Counted from the stretch's first letter, positions 32,779 through 45,324 are shown. The stretch is DNA of 64,000 nucleotides from Cephalotus follicularis (GCA_001972305.1 BDDD01001476.1:62001-126000), one strand, 5' to 3'. Notes: generated by a model not told the origin, from the letters alone. Made by a program: numbers and translations.

Positions 32779-34441
32779 TGATGTATTCGTTTATCGGACT
32801 CCATGCCACCTGATAAACCACAGTTTATATGTTTGGAGATCAACTCACATATCTCATCACAATCTATATGCTTGGGTTCAGCCCGCACCAAACTACATCA
32901 CAACTAAATCAAATATACCATTTGCACGCGAAAGACAATCCTTTGAATACTCTAAAAGATGAGCTTGATCATATCCAATAATATCATAAGCATCCAAAAG
33001 ATAATCATGTCAAAGAAATAATCAATTGAGTACATTCTAACTCTTATAATCTCCCGAAAATTGGGCATGTAGTATTCATTTATCGGACTTATGCCCCCTA
33101 TAAAGAAAACACAATTTATATCCACACTCCCGAAGGAGGAACAATCAGTTATAAATAGGCTCAGCCCTCAGTAAACCACAATTTAAGTCCGAATCATCAT
33201 TCCAATCTCTCAAATGTGAACTCACGCATATCCAATACATCAACACACATATCATAAGCACTGCCACATGTAGGCAGGTCGATAACTGAATAAACACATA
33301 TCTTAAGTTACCTCTTATACATAACAAGTCATATAAATCTATACAGTTTAGTTTATGAACAAGAAGGAACTCTTTACAAATCATATAAACAAATCCATAT
33401 CCATTATCTTAAGCAATAAATGTGTATAGAGGTGTAGTAGATATATATATATATAATATCGATCATGTGAGATGCATATCTAGCATAAAATATGTGAACA
33501 ATGCCATACCATATCCATATAAGCCATAACACAACCTGTCATTAGTAACTCCACCACATGTCATCATCCAAAGCCTTTTATCCATATCAATCCATGACCA
33601 TGCTATATCTATTACATTTCATATCCGTTTACGGTCTATATCCACCTACAATCCATATCCGTTTATGATTCACAGCCATTTAGCACTCCACTAGGAATAT
33701 AGAAGTAAACTCCATATGTAGTTGAAATCGAGGGGCTGACTAAATACATATACTGTCCCATACCAGCATATATAAGTAGTTAACTGTCACATCGGTTCAT
33801 TCACAAACTATTTCGATCATCCATGCAATGCCCATCCATTCAATAACAGTCCATCCGACCACTAACCATTCAATAATGACCCATTCGATCACTGTCTGAT
33901 CAGTAACGGTCCATTCGATCACTGTTCATTTGATAATGGGTCACACGATCACTATTCATTTAACAACGGTCCTTACGATCACGATCTGTTCAATAACGGT
34001 CCTTAATGATACTATGCGATCAATAACGATAGACTAGCCATCCATACATTATCCATTCACAAAGACCATTCATATTCTATCTTAATCAACCACTGTTCGA
34101 TACGGAAGCTATTCAGACAACACTTATGCCTTTCGGTCCATTCAATCGATCGCTTAGCATTACGGATCATTCGGTCGGTCTTTTAATCGCTATGCAGTTG
34201 GCTCATACCGTGCATCCTCTTGTGAAAAAGCTGACTCAGCTTCCGGATTAACATTCCTTAGTCATCCGACTCTTCGTGTCATCAAAGAAACAAAACCGAA
34301 ACGGAGTAAAACAAAGAGAGACAGAAAACTGGAATACAAAGGACATATCGAAACGACTCTTAAGGAATAGACCTAACCCAAATGTCTACCCATCTCATAG
34401 GTCAAACCTAGATAGGTCTTCTAAGGAAAGAAAAACCTATT
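32779..34441 (-). other. N internal non-coding stretch
   Basis: 1.66 kb of AT-rich sequence with no protein similarity. It includes a diverged direct duplication (about 32780 and 33070: ATTCGTTTATCGGACT-type) and a tandem array at 33839-34030. It sits where gag-pol would be, so N is a deletion derivative. Confidence 0.65.
33839..34030. repeat. Short tandem array in N
   Basis: About six units of roughly 30-33 bases (AATAACGGTCCATTCGATCACTGTTCAT-like, shown only in part here) with many substitutions. Confidence 0.6.
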
Positions 34442-34452
34442 CTCTGATACCA
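34442..34452 (-). promoter_or_regulatory. N primer binding site
   Basis: TGGTATCAGAG on the minus strand, four bases from the 5' LTR edge at 34457. Confidence 0.9.
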
Positions 34453-34456
34453 TAAC

Positions 34457-37400
34457 TATAACACCCCCGATTCAGAACCGGGATCACTCCCGATTCGGGA
34501 TCGGTGTGTCACACAAAACTGAACTAAAATCATATCAAAGATCTTAATCTTAATCATCATCAATACGTGGTGGTTCTAAAAGTCTGAAAACATGTATAAT
34601 CATGAAAAGTAAACTGAATCTGAAACATAATCTGAAAACTTTGTCATAAACCAAAATCACAATACTGTTTAGATAACTGGCCTATACACGACCATAACAC
34701 TACTAAGAACATAACTGGATCAAACTCTTAGATGATCCTCTGACATAGGGTAACTCTCTCATCACAGTTGCTCATGCTGTCCCTGAAAACCTGCCGCATG
34801 GAAAACAAAACTGTATCCGAAATAAAACAGTTTACCAAAACGAAGCAGTATCTGAAACAAAACAATATCATGCTCAATACAGTATCTGAAACAAACACGA
34901 TACGATACAAAACATTTTATGAAACGATACGCTTTACAAAAAAGGAAAGAACAATTTACGGAATAAAAGAAAACAGTTTCTGAACAGTATGAAACGAACA
35001 TAATACGGAACAAAACAAAATACTAAACGATAAATGATAATTTAAAAGCAGTAAGATTTCAAAGTTAACTCCAAACAGAAATCTTAAGCAAGAAATTAGT
35101 TTAAACATTCTTTGAATCACATATGAACTTTCATAAAAACCAAATCCATAACTTTCAAAACATACACGAAACCTTTCAAAACATATGTTCCATAACTTTC
35201 AAAACATACACGAAACCTTTGAAAACATAAGTTCCATAACTTTCAAAACATACACGAAACCTTTGAAAACATAAGTTCCATAACTGAACACCAAAACCCA
35301 TAACATATCAGAAACACATAGTAGCAAGGGAGTAGCTAATACGACATTGCAAAATAGAATTGCAGTGTACAGCACTACACATACCATTCCCATATCATAA
35401 CATATCCCAAACCATATAACTAGGATCGATCCATACGCCTCTATCACAAATCCTATCCAAGGATATCCCAGAGAGACGCCGTAAACTAATCACACCGTTA
35501 CGGAAAGTGTCATGCCCCCGTGCCAGGCCCACAACATGCCTATTGTACCCCCATAGGTGGTTATAAAAGCTCAGTATTTCACCATTTCAAAAACTTGATT
35601 TCATCAAATCAATTTAAAATACGTATAATGGTTTTCCCAAAACATAATCATAAATCGTTCTCAAACGATATAGTTTCACATATACTTTCATAATCAAAAT
35701 GCAACTCTTTTATTTTCACAATAAAGAGACATTTGCATAGCATAACATAGCGGAGTTTATTAAGCCAGAAATATATTCAATCAAACATTAACTACCTTTA
35801 TTTCAAAACCCAAACATAACGGAGTTCAAAATCTGAAAAGGACATATTCATAAAACCGAATAATAACCAAAACAAAGACTCCGTATTTATTCTCAAAACA
35901 GAACTGAATCAGTAAGAGTGTATCAAGAAATGAAAATCCGTACTAAAAACATAATCCGAATTTATTTTAAATAAACAGATAGAGAACCCAAAGAAAGGAG
36001 AATCCGTACATTTCAACAAACAGATTTAACTCAGATAAAACCGAATGATAACTAAACGAAGAATCCATATTTTATTCGCAAAACAGAACTGAATTTGTAC
36101 TCTAATAAAATCAGTAAGAGTGTATCAAGAAACGAAGATCCGTACTTCATTTACTAAACAAAATCGAATTTATCCCAACAATACCGAAGGAAATATCAAG
36201 GAACGAAACATCCGTACAAAAACATAACCGACTTTATTCAAATAAAATCGAGCGGAGTATCCAAGAACGAAAGAATAATCCGTACATTAATCATAAAACC
36301 GAATTCATTCAAACAAAACCAACAGAGAAATCCAAAGCAAATAGAATCCGTACAATAACGAAAGATAAAGCTGATATTTATTCTTTAACAAACCAGTAGG
36401 AGGGGATCAAAGAAGGGTTATCCATACTTTATCATAAAGGTGAAACGAGACAGTTCCAATAAAATCAGATAGCCAAAGAGCAGAAAATCCATACTTAAAT
36501 CATAAAAAGTGAAACAGGGCAGTTTCAATAAAATCAGATAGCCAAAGAACAGAAAATCCGTACCTCATGCGATCACCAAAACAACCTCGAGAATATATAT
36601 CGAGACTTCTCTAGACCGCTCCTTGGTTGTTGCAAACATCTAACAGAAATAAAATCGTTCTCATAAGGACTTGAAATAAAATCAGACCTCGACTCATGGG
36701 TCATTGTACACCAATCATGACCATATAAGATAACAATAGGTTTAATACGTCCAATTCGCAGAAGTCTCATCTAAACATAATTTCGGATTCACTAAGGTAA
36801 GTCCAATTTGTCCAATTCATCCAATTACGAATCATAATACTAGTTCAGCTCATACTATCGTAAAACGATTACAGAAATACATAATTCAATTGAAAATAGA
36901 ATTTAACGGAGTAGGGTTCAGAGTTTACCGAAAGCAGTCGAAACGAAGCACAGAGCCATAATCACATCGCGGAAATAGAGCGGATCACACCTATGGGGAG
37001 AATGGAGTCAGAAACTGTCAAAAAAATGTGTCACCGGAGACAACCGAGCGTGGGCTCACGCGCCGCCGCTGGCCGGCGCGTGTTTGTCACGCGTTGCCGG
37101 TCAGACGCACTGAGGGTCCGATCTGGAGCATTTGAGGCCAGGGATCACATATTCGGGGCGCGTTTGCCATAATGCCGCCGTATTTGGCCAGAACGAACGC
37201 TTTTGACCGCAGTTGACTTTGCGCCAATCTGCTTTTCCGGTGTCGCCAAGGGTCGGGGCTGGTCGAGTTCGCTTCCTCTCGTCGCCAGGATGCCGAAAAT
37301 GACCTTGGCTTGTCGTGACGATCACCGAATATGGAGTTATGGCGTTCGGCAGTGGAGGGGAGAGAAGACGTCGTGCACGCCGATCGGGCCCTTGTCCGGC

Positions 37401-37822
37401 GCGGAGGTTGGGTCTGGTGGAGTCAGGAGGTTGTGGGGGTTCGACCGGTGCCTTCGCCGGCGCCATATCGGCACCATCGCCGGTGACAGCAGTAGAGGTG
37501 GGATAGAGAACGGGAGAGAGAGGGTGGCGGGAAGAGAGAGAGAGAGAGAGGGAGAGAAAACAAATTTATAAAATAGGGGTTTTGTTATTCAAAATTACTG
37601 AAAATGGGTTATAACAAATAAACAAAAATCCAAAATTGTTTTATTTATTCATGGACTTAATATCTAAACCTACTAGGATAATGCCAAAACCCGCTTAGCC
37701 TAGCCAAAAGCAAAACAAATCGAAAAATAGGCAATCCACAAACCGAAATAAAAAATCGACAGCCCATACCAAACAGATCGAAAAGCCCAAAAATTTTACA
37801 CGGAAAAAAATGGGATATTACT
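34457..37822 (-). repeat. N 5' LTR
   Basis: 3366 bp, ending in TATAACACCC (mutated TGTAACACCC) next to the primer site. The U3/R part at 36900-37570 is GC-rich, which gives meaningless open frames on both strands. A GA microsatellite (37532-37557) and a TATA box lie near the upstream end. Confidence 0.88.
37564..37572 (-). promoter_or_regulatory. N LTR TATA box
   Basis: TTTATAAAT on the minus strand, directly upstream of a CT-rich leader (the GA run at 37532-37557 read on the other strand), a common plant core-promoter layout. Confidence 0.6.
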
Positions 37823-38180
37823 AGTTAGGGTATCTAGTGCTTCTGCTGAGAAGAGGAGAGAGGAAGGCAAGAGGACCGTAGCCGAGACTTCTCCCGTCGA
37901 CGATCACGTTCCTCTCATGAAGAAGAGCAGGAAGGGGAAAGGTGATGAGGGCCCCAGAAAGGGGAAAGGAGCAGAGGATGTCACTGCCCTTGGAGCGAGT
38001 TCTCAAGATCCCATCATAATACCTCCCACTCGGGAGGCGGAGGATGTGCTCAACGACTTTGAGGCCTTAGACTGCTCCAAACTGCATTTGAATGCTCCTG
38101 GGGTTCCTCAGGCGATTAGTCAGCTGGTCTTTTTTCCTCTGGAGATGAAGGCGAGGGAAAAATGGTCCAATGAGGAGTTG

Positions 38181-38296
38181 GTAACTCAGTGTCTCCGAAG
38201 CAACTTGAGGTCATATGAATTCTTCCTCTGCTACCTCAATTTTTCTTTTATTATTATTTTTCTTCATATTCACTAACATATATGCTTCTCTGACAG
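38181..38296 (+). other. Intron 2 of the antisense ORF
   Basis: GT at 38181 (GAGTTG/GTAACT), AG at 38295-38296 (CTCTGACAG). It joins Asn-Glu-Glu-Leu to Ala-Leu-Asn-Asn in phase 0. The alternative donor at 38209 would give an immediate stop. Confidence 0.75.
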
Positions 38297-39118
38297 GCTC
38301 TGAACAACACCCAGCTACTGGTTGATAATTTCTCTATCGTTGTTGCAAGGGATAGAGAGCTGAGGGCGAACATGACAGCACTGGAAGAGAGTGCTCGTTC
38401 TGCCCAAGCACAACTGAATGAAGTCCTTAAGGTTCAGGACTCCTTGGTTGAGGAGAAAAATCAAGCTGTTGAGGACTTGGAGGAGGAGAGGGCTGATAGG
38501 AAGGAAGTGGTGGCAGAGCTCGATTGTACCAAGGAGAGGTGCTACGATTTGGTATTAAAACTTGAATGCCAGTAGAAGAAGGATGAGGATCAACTGACGA
38601 GGGAACGGGACAAAGCTGTGGCAGACTTCAAATCCTCAGATGAATTCAAAGAGCTAATGAAAACCATTACGGAGGAGTTCAAGGCCTCAGATGAGTTTGA
38701 GGAGGCGGTGTTTGAAGAAGCAGTCGAGTACTTCCGTCGGGGCTTCTATGCTTGTAGGAACTGGATCTCTTCCCTTCATCCTGGCGTCTCTCTGGATGGG
38801 GTAGTATATGGTCTGTCGGCCAGAACCTTTGACTTCTATCCTGAGGGAGTCGATGAGGAGGAAGAGAAGCTTCGTCTTGAGTTGGAGGAGGGGATCTCGT
38901 CTGCCATGGGAGACGAGATGACAATAACCGGTTAGCCAGACTTGGTTATCCTGCCCATGGATCCTGCCTTGGCCTCAGATCCTTCTTTGGACTCCTCTAT
39001 CATTCCCTCTTCTTCATCTCTCGTGGACCCTTCCTCTGGGCCTGAAGTCCCTCCTCTTCCTTCTACCGATGCCTTCTGTGCTCCTCTGCCCGAGCATGAA
39101 GATCCTCCCCAACCTTAG

Positions 39119-39810
39119 TTTCTCTTTACTGCTTTGATTTTGTAACAGTTTCTAATTTTTTGATGAACTAGTAATTTCTCTAATTTATAAATGAAAAAAA
39201 GGACTTTTTGGAATTCTCAGATCTTGTCTTTGATTAGCTTGTTATATTGTGTGCTTGAGCTCTGCATATATACATGTGTTGACAATTCCCTTAGGAATTT
39301 TAACTTAGCACAAGTTATTGACTCCTCGTATATGAGATCGCTTAAGCCTGGTAGTCCTCATAGGACACTTTATTTCAAAAGTGCTTAAGTAAATGTAACT
39401 TAGTCTTTACGAGTTCTGTTGTGTTCGCAGACTAAGTTCTTGGTCTGCTCGGACAAGTTCCTATGGGTTTGCTAAGCAGAGTATCATCTGACCCATTAGA
39501 TTTTAGGACAGGTCGGCTGAGCTTGCAGTCTGCGTAGGGACACTTGTATTAAAGTGCTCAGTCCGAAGAACTTGATCGTTGTGAGTTCCCATGGGTTCGC
39601 CTTTCTGGACACGATTTTAGGTCTGGTCGGTCAAGTTCCTATGGTGTTGCCGACCAGTGTTTGCTCCCTAGGGAGTCTTAATGCTTCCTTGAAAGTCTTT
39701 TGGTTCTCCTCAGAAAGAGTATTTGTTGATGGATGTAGAGATGCTCCTCATAGGGAGCCTTTTGTGTGCTCCTCAAATGGAGGCTTTAGTTTGCTCCTAG
39801 GAAGGAGTCT
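39119..39810 (-). other. A 3' non-coding region between integrase and antisense ORF
   Basis: Contains GGTCGGCCAAGTTCCTATGG-type and CTCCTCATAGGGAGC-type imperfect repeats. The same kinds of sequence, inverted, follow the integrase of C at 63540-64000. No coding frame is convincing. Confidence 0.6.
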
Positions 39811-40900
39811 AATGTATGTAAAGCCGAGTTGCGTAGGACTAGATCTCCTTGACTTTGTGGTCTAGGGCTTACTCTTCTGTTATAATAGTGGCTCACCCTC
39901 TGCTGCTAGGCTGCAACTCTGATGGCGGCCTTATCTCTGAGTTCTTCTACCAAGTTAAGGAGGCATATTAACCCTTATTCATTGTTATCTTCAGTGAAAT
40001 GCATAACCCTCGGTGACTGTACACCAATCTCTACCAGTATCATAGCTTTAGCTCCAAAACAAAGGCTATATGGGGACTCACCAAGTTGTCCGAGGAGTGA
40101 TTCTATATGCCCATAGAACACTTGGTAGCTCCTCTGTCCATCTTCCTTTGCTGTCTTCGAGGCGCTTCTTCAGGCCCGAGATGATTTCTCTGTTGATCAC
40201 CTTGGCTTGACCGTTGCTCTGGGAATAGGTCACTGAAGCAAGCCTATGCTCTATCCTTCACTCTTTGCAAAAATCATGGAAGGTTGGCAATCAAACTGTT
40301 TACCATTGTCTAAGATGATTGTCCTCGGGACTCCAAATCTGCAGATGATTGACTTCCATACGAAGCTCTCCGTGTTCTTCTCAGTAATTGTGGCTAGAGG
40401 TTCCGCTTCCACCCACTTGGTGAAGTAGTCCACTGCTACAATGAGAAACTTCCTCTGGCCTATTGCCATGGGTAGTGGTCCAAAAAAGTCCATTCCCTAT
40501 TGTGCAAAGGGCCACGGGGCCGTGATAGACGTCAGAGGTTGAGAAGGTCTTCTGCTTATGTTTGCGTTCCTCTGACATTTGTCACACTTTCTTACCAAGT
40601 CTATAGCATCTTGATGCATGGTTGGCCAGTAGTAGCCTTGCCTCAGTAGCTTATGAGATAATGTTTTGCCCCCGTGTGGTTGCCACAAATTCCTTCATGT
40701 ACTTCTTTGAGAGCATAGTCGACCTCTAAGGGGGTCAAACATCTAAGCCAAGGGAAAGAGAATGACCTTTTATAGAGGATCCCATCTTGAAATTAAACCT
40801 GTTGGCTCTATACACTACTTTCCTTGCCTCCACGGGGTCCTCGGGTAGAATTCCATTCCTCAGCCAATTGATGAAGGGAGTCATCTAGTTTGGCTCCTAT
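39811..40900 (-). pseudogene. int: A integrase, truncated
   Basis: The zinc-binding part (LRQGYYWPTMHQDAIDLVRKCDKCQ) is at 40655-40570. The core has its first Asp in MDFFGPLP (about 40490) and second Asp in ILDNGKQF (about 40310). The third acidic position, in the PQSNGQ block, is Lys (codon 40201-40203). A frameshift follows FDCQ near 40290. Further on, WAYRTTP- and AAIRVAA-type segments appear, but after GDLVLRNSA (about 39820) the sequence runs straight into the 3' repeats. The last 50 or so residues present in C are therefore deleted. Confidence 0.88.
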
Positions 40901-41440
40901 GGCACATCTATGTCCATTACATCTACTTCAGAGATGGTGGGCCTGTCCAGGTAGTCTATTAGCACGGTTTGATTTTTTACTAGCTTCTCTGCTATTGCTA
41001 GTTTTGATAACTGGTCTGCTCGGACGTTTTTTGCTCTGGGCACTTTCAAAATCCTTAGAACCTTGGAGGCTGACTTCATACTCTGAAAATGGGATAAGTA
41101 TTTCACCATAAGGTCTTCTTGGACCTCATACTCTCCATTTACCAGACCAACCACTAGCTGAGAATCACTGGAGGCCTCTATCTATTGCACCTCCAAGTGC
41201 TTTACGATCGTCAGCCCAGCTATAAAAGCTTCCCACTTAGCTTCGTTGTTTGTAGCTTTAAATCTAAACCTCATAGCATATTCTAACATCCAACCATCTG
41301 GGCTCGTCAATACCAGTCCTGCTCCACTATCGGTGATGCAGGATGAGCCATCCACGGATAATTTCCAAATCCCCCTCTCGTTCTCGGAGGGATCCTCATC
41401 CATACGCTCCGTAGGCGTGTTATCTCCAACAAAGTCGGCC
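40901..41440 (-). pseudogene. pol: A second RNase H (archaeal type)
   Basis: WKLSVDGSS (Asp, about 41350), NNEAKWEAFIAGL (Glu position, about 41230-41250) and SSDSQLVVGLVNG (Asp, about 41165-41140) match the extra RNase H found in Tat-lineage elements. A stop stands near 41182. It is followed by the linker to integrase (VRADQLSKLA, DYLDRPTISEVDV). This domain is additional to the standard Ty3 RNase H just upstream. Confidence 0.85.
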
Positions 41441-42770
41441 AGGACCTGTGATTTGATTGCTGGTCTGGCTTCGAACTTCACATCATACTCTCCTAGTTCG
41501 ACTGACCACTTGATTAACCTGCATGAGGTGTCAGGCTTCGCAAGAACCTGTTTAAGTGGTTTGTCAGTCAGAACCTTGATTGTATGGGCTTGGAAATATG
41601 GCCTTAACTTTCTGGCCGCGATGATCAGAGCATATGCAAACTTCTCTACCTCTAGGTACCTCCCCTCAGCATCGTTCAAAGCCTTGCTCATGTAGTATAC
41701 TAGCTTTTGAACTTTCTCCTCTTCTCTGACTAGCACTGCACTCACTGTGCTCGAGGTGGCCGCAAGGTACAAATACAAGTCTTCCCCATCCTTAAGTTTT
41801 GAGATCAGAGGAGGGGAAGGCAGGTATTCCTTCAACTTGTCGAAGGCTGTTTGGCATTCGTCTGACCAAGAGAATCCCTTGGGATCTCTGAGTACTTTGA
41901 AGAAAGGGAGGCATTTCTCTGCTGATTTTGACACAAACCTGCTCAGGGCTGCAATCTTCCCATTTAGCTTTTGAACATCCCTGATGGTTTGGGGAGGTCT
42001 CATGCTCTGAACTGCTGAGATCTTCTCTGGGTTAGCCTCTATTCCCCTTCTCGAGACCATGAACCTGAGAAACTTGCCCGAGGTGACCCCAAAAGTGCAC
42101 TTGGACAAATTGAGTCTCATATTGTACCTCCTCAGCACCTCAAACATTTCCTCAAAGTCTTTGATGGGGGGCTTCTGGCTGGGGTCTTGATGAGCACGTC
42201 GTCGATATAGACCTCCATATTTCTTCCAATCTAAGGCTCAAAAATTTTATTCACCAGACGCTGGTAGGTGGCCCCCCTTCATTCTTCAGTCCGAAGGGCA
42301 TAACCTTATAGCAATACATTCCTCGGTCCGTGATGAAAGCTGTCTTGTTCTCGTCGGGCTCGTGCATGGGTATTTGATTGTATCCCGAGTAGGCATCTAA
42401 GAAGCTTAACATTCTGTAGCCCGAGGTTGCATCCACCAACTGGTCTATCTTTGGAAGAGGGAAGTGATCCTTCAGACAAGCTTTGTTCAGGTCTGTGAAG
42501 TCGATACACATCCTCCACTTGCCATTCACCTTTTTGACTAGGACCGGGTTCGCAAGCCAATATGAGTAATGCACTTCTCTCATGAACCCTGCCTGCAAGA
42601 GCTTGCTCACCTCCTCGGCTATTGCTTGCTGTCGCTCAGGGGAAAATTTCCTCTTCTTTTTCCTGGTCGGAGGCCTCATTGGATCCACACTTAGTTTGTG
42701 AACCATGACATTTGGGCTGATCCCAGGGACCTCCTCTGCTGACCAAGCAAACACGTCTTTGTTATTTCAG
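41441..42770 (-). pseudogene. pol: A reverse transcriptase and first RNase H
   Basis: RT blocks in order: VFAWSAEEVPGI, LLQAGFMREV, WRMCIDFTDLNKACLKDHFPLP, LSFLDAYSGYNQIPM and YKVMPFGLKN, then a frameshift near 42270. The catalytic YIDD is at 42198-42209, followed by LSKCTFGV and FMVSRRGIEANP. RNase H follows with LYLYLAATSSTVSAVLV (about 41770-41720), EKFAYALIIAARKLRPYF and VLTDKPLKQVL (about 41550). An in-frame TGA precedes NNKDVFAW near 42770. RT catalytic residues are intact. Confidence 0.92.
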
Positions 42771-43080
42771 AGAAATGTTATTAATTCCCCCTTCTCCACC
42801 TCTCTGATCTGTGAGCCAACTTGGAAGACTCTCTCAGAGTTTCCCTCTTGTAGGGGCACTTGGGTCACGTCCTCGACAGGCTGTGGAAGCTCAGGCTCCA
42901 CGTCTCCTCTGAGCTCCTCATTTGCAATAGGAAGTACCTTGTCCTTCCCTTTATCGGAAATGGCAGTTCTGTAGCACTGCCTTGCTGCTTGTTGATCTCC
43001 TCTGGCTTCCCCTACACCAAACCATGTTGGGAACTTCATTAACAAGGGTACACTATTGCCTCCATTAGGTTGAGTCCTGG

Positions 43081-43594
43081 TCACTCGATTATTGCATTGT
43101 AAGGGTTGGGTGTGTCCACCACCAGGAATGTCATCTTTACCTGGGTTTGGCGTTGGGTCATGCCTGCAACCATGGACAGGTCGATGGATCCCAGAGGATG
43201 GACCATTTCTCTTGCAAAGACAACTAGTGCGGTCTTTACGGGCTTGAGCTGGTCTGCCAGTATCCTCAGCTGATCAAATGCATGTTTGTACAGGATGTCG
43301 GCAGAGCTCCCGCTGTCAATAAGGATCCTCTTCATGGTGAAAAGCTCCACCAGAAGAAATACCACCACTGGATCATCGTGAGGGAGACGTACTCCCTCAT
43401 AGTCCGCCTCAGAGAAGGATATAACCTCCTCATCTCCACCAGTTCTCAGCCTTTTGCTGTGAGGAGCTTGTTGTACAACAAGAGACTGTCTCCCGTAGGC
43501 TTTTCTAGCATTGTTGTGGTCGCCGCCAGAAGTGACCCCCCCCAGAGATGGTGTGGATGACACCTCTGGTTTGCTGCTGCTACTGCTCCTCTTA
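43081..43594 (-). pseudogene. pro: A aspartic protease
   Basis: FTMKRILIDSGSSADILY carries the active-site Asp at 43315-43317, and LSMVAGMTQRQTQVKMTFLVVDTPNPYNAI is the second conserved part. The frame is open across this domain (191 codons from 43656). It then runs via a frameshift at about 43080 into GVGEARGDQQAARQCY. Confidence 0.88.
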
Positions 43595-45300
43595 TTATCG
43601 AGGAGCCTCCTCTCTCTGTTGCTCCCTTTTCCCATGGGGAGCCTCTCTGTCCACATACTTATGTAGATGTCCCTTTCGAATCAGGTGCTCAATCTGATTC
43701 TTCAGCTGCCTGCACTCCTCGGTAGTGTGCTCATGGTCACAATGGTACCAACAGTATTTTTCCATGTCCCTTTTCTCTGCTGGGGACCTCAACTTCTCAG
43801 GCCACTGGAAGGGGACCTTGTCTTTCTCCATAGCAAGTATTCTGGTGCGTGTGTCCAGGAGGGGGGCAAAGTTGTTGCAGGATGGGATCGGCGTCCCTCC
43901 CCTGGGTGAACTCTCTCGCCTGGAGAGTTTATGTCTAAGGTCTTCCTTGGACAATTCCAACCTCTCATTCCTCTTCTCTTTCTTCCCGGGAGCGTTTGGT
44001 GAATGCTCCCCTTTCTCCTCCTGATGGCCTGACCAGGGTGTCTCTTGTTTCCTGGATGCCATCTCCTCCTCGGCATTGACATATCTCTCTGCTCTCCTCA
44101 GCAGGTCTTCCATGTCCACCGCGGGTTTCTTCAAAAGAGAGAAGGTGAAGGATGAGTTGCTCCTCAGCCCGCTGCTGAAAGCTGCCAATGCAAAGGATGG
44201 CTCCAGATCTTTCATTGTGAGAGACTCCCTGTTGAATCTGGTGAGGTAATCTTTCAGTGACTCATCTCTACCCTGCACCACATTGATCAGGTAGGTAGAG
44301 TTTCTCCTCTACGTGGTGCTGTTGAGGAACTTGGTTATGAACAGTTCCGTAAACTGATCGAAATTTTTCACCGAACCCTTTGCCAAGGTGAAATACCACG
44401 ACTGGGCAGCTCCAGTCAAGGTCGCTGGGAATCCTCGGCAAAGCGTAGCGTCCGAGGCTTGGTAAATACACATTTCTTGAATGTAAGAGTGCACATTTTG
44501 GATGGGTTCCGTGGACCCATCATATTTGTCAAGGCTTGGGAATTGAAACCCGCTGGGAACACGCTCTGCCATGATCTCGGATGTGAAGGGGTGGGCGCTA
44601 ATGTTGCGCACCTCGGACGAATGTCCACTGTGCTGTTCCACTCCTCGGAACCTTCTTTCCAACTCAGTAAGCTTTCTGTTCATTTCTTGCTCCATATCCT
44701 CAATGTTCCTAGCCCTACTACAAACACATGACCCTCCAGCCAATGTGGCTGGGCCGTCAATCCTGCTTCCTCGCGCCGTACCAGCTCCGCGCGGAGCGTT
44801 GGAGCGCAAATATTGCTTCCTCTGCTCCTCTGGCTCCCTCTTGAGGATCCACATTCATGGGCTGGTGCTCAGGGCGCACTCTTCTGGGATCGTTGGGCTG
44901 ATCCCGGGCAGTTGAGGACTCCGCCCGCTGAGATGCATTGATCTTAGGTCTCCTCCCCAGAGGAATATTATCCCCCGACCCCCTTGGGGTAAGTTCATAT
45001 CCTCTCAGTGGGTTTCGCCTGGCACCTCGGGGGTTCCCCATCTCCACCGCTGGCCTAACAAGGCCGCTCTATCCTCTACTATTTGCTTGGACAAGTCTGG
45101 CCTGGGCCTGGTTGGTGAGGTTGGTCGTCAACAGATCTGTGAGATGCTCCATCCCTTGGAGGAGCTGATTGAGCTTCACCCCAGTGACGGGAGCTTGTTC
45201 TTGGGCCAGAACTTGGCCGGATTCCGGGAGAGGAGGCGGGACCTCCTGCTGTTGGCTGCCTGAGGCTCAAAACTGGTTGTTGTTCTATCTCGGATGCATG
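43595..45300 (-). pseudogene. gag: A gag
   Basis: From the primer site inward: LNQLLQGMEHLTDLLTTNLTNQ (about 45190), an Arg/Pro-rich linker, RNIEDMEQEMNRKLTELERRF (coiled coil, about 44700), FQFPSLDKYDGSTEPIQNVHSY and GAAQSWYFTLAKGSVKNFDQF (capsid, 44560-44340), and YLTRFNRESLTMKDLEP (about 44240). A zinc-binding-like end YCWYHCDHEHTTEECRQLKNQIEHL follows at 43750-43690. One TAG at about 44309 replaces the Gln found in C (STTQRRNS), and a frameshift lies at 44760-44850. Confidence 0.9.
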
Positions 45301-45324
45301 ATTGTTGATGGCTTTTTGCTGCGT

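Larger units (their letters stand above)
30917..37822 (-). mobile_element. N: Tekay-like LTR element nested in the antisense ORF, internally deleted
   Basis: 6906 bp flanked by AGTTA at 30912-30916 and 37823-37827. Removing it restores the exon 2 frame (Pro-Pro-Leu-Val-Arg-Val). On the minus strand it starts AGTAATATCCC (from TGTAATATCCC) and ends GGGTGTTACA. The LTR end is repeated at 34457 beside a primer site, so two LTRs are present. The left LTR copy matches the right one only over 30917-32778. The rest of the left LTR and all coding regions are missing or replaced. I found no gag or pol fragment inside. Confidence 0.9.
29767..39118 (+). pseudogene. Antisense ORF of A, three exons, gypsy-type transposon domain
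   Basis: Exon 1 29767-30676, exon 2 30773-30916 continuing at 37828-38180, exon 3 38297-39118, once N and one AGTTA are removed. The sum is exactly 743 codons. Both introns (96 and 116 bases) have GT...AG ends and keep the frame. The start has a Ser-rich run, then a domain I recognise as the putative gypsy-type transposon domain (PF04195, Transposase_28) over about residues 70-220. Exon 2 is Lys/Arg/Glu-rich with KKSRKGKG-type clusters (possible nuclear signals). Exon 3 is largely coiled coil, then a Pro/Ser-rich tail. TAG stops at 38573-38575 and 38933-38935 and the N insertion break it. Such antisense ORFs are known from Tat elements; their function is unknown. Confidence 0.8.

Noticed and set aside
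37101-37571. 120-codon frames on both strands in the N LTR
   Set aside because: Caused by locally high GC content near the LTR promoter; no protein similarity.
42251-43560. Several + strand frames over A pol
   Set aside because: Shadows of the minus-strand RT and protease frames; no independent start, promoter or domain.
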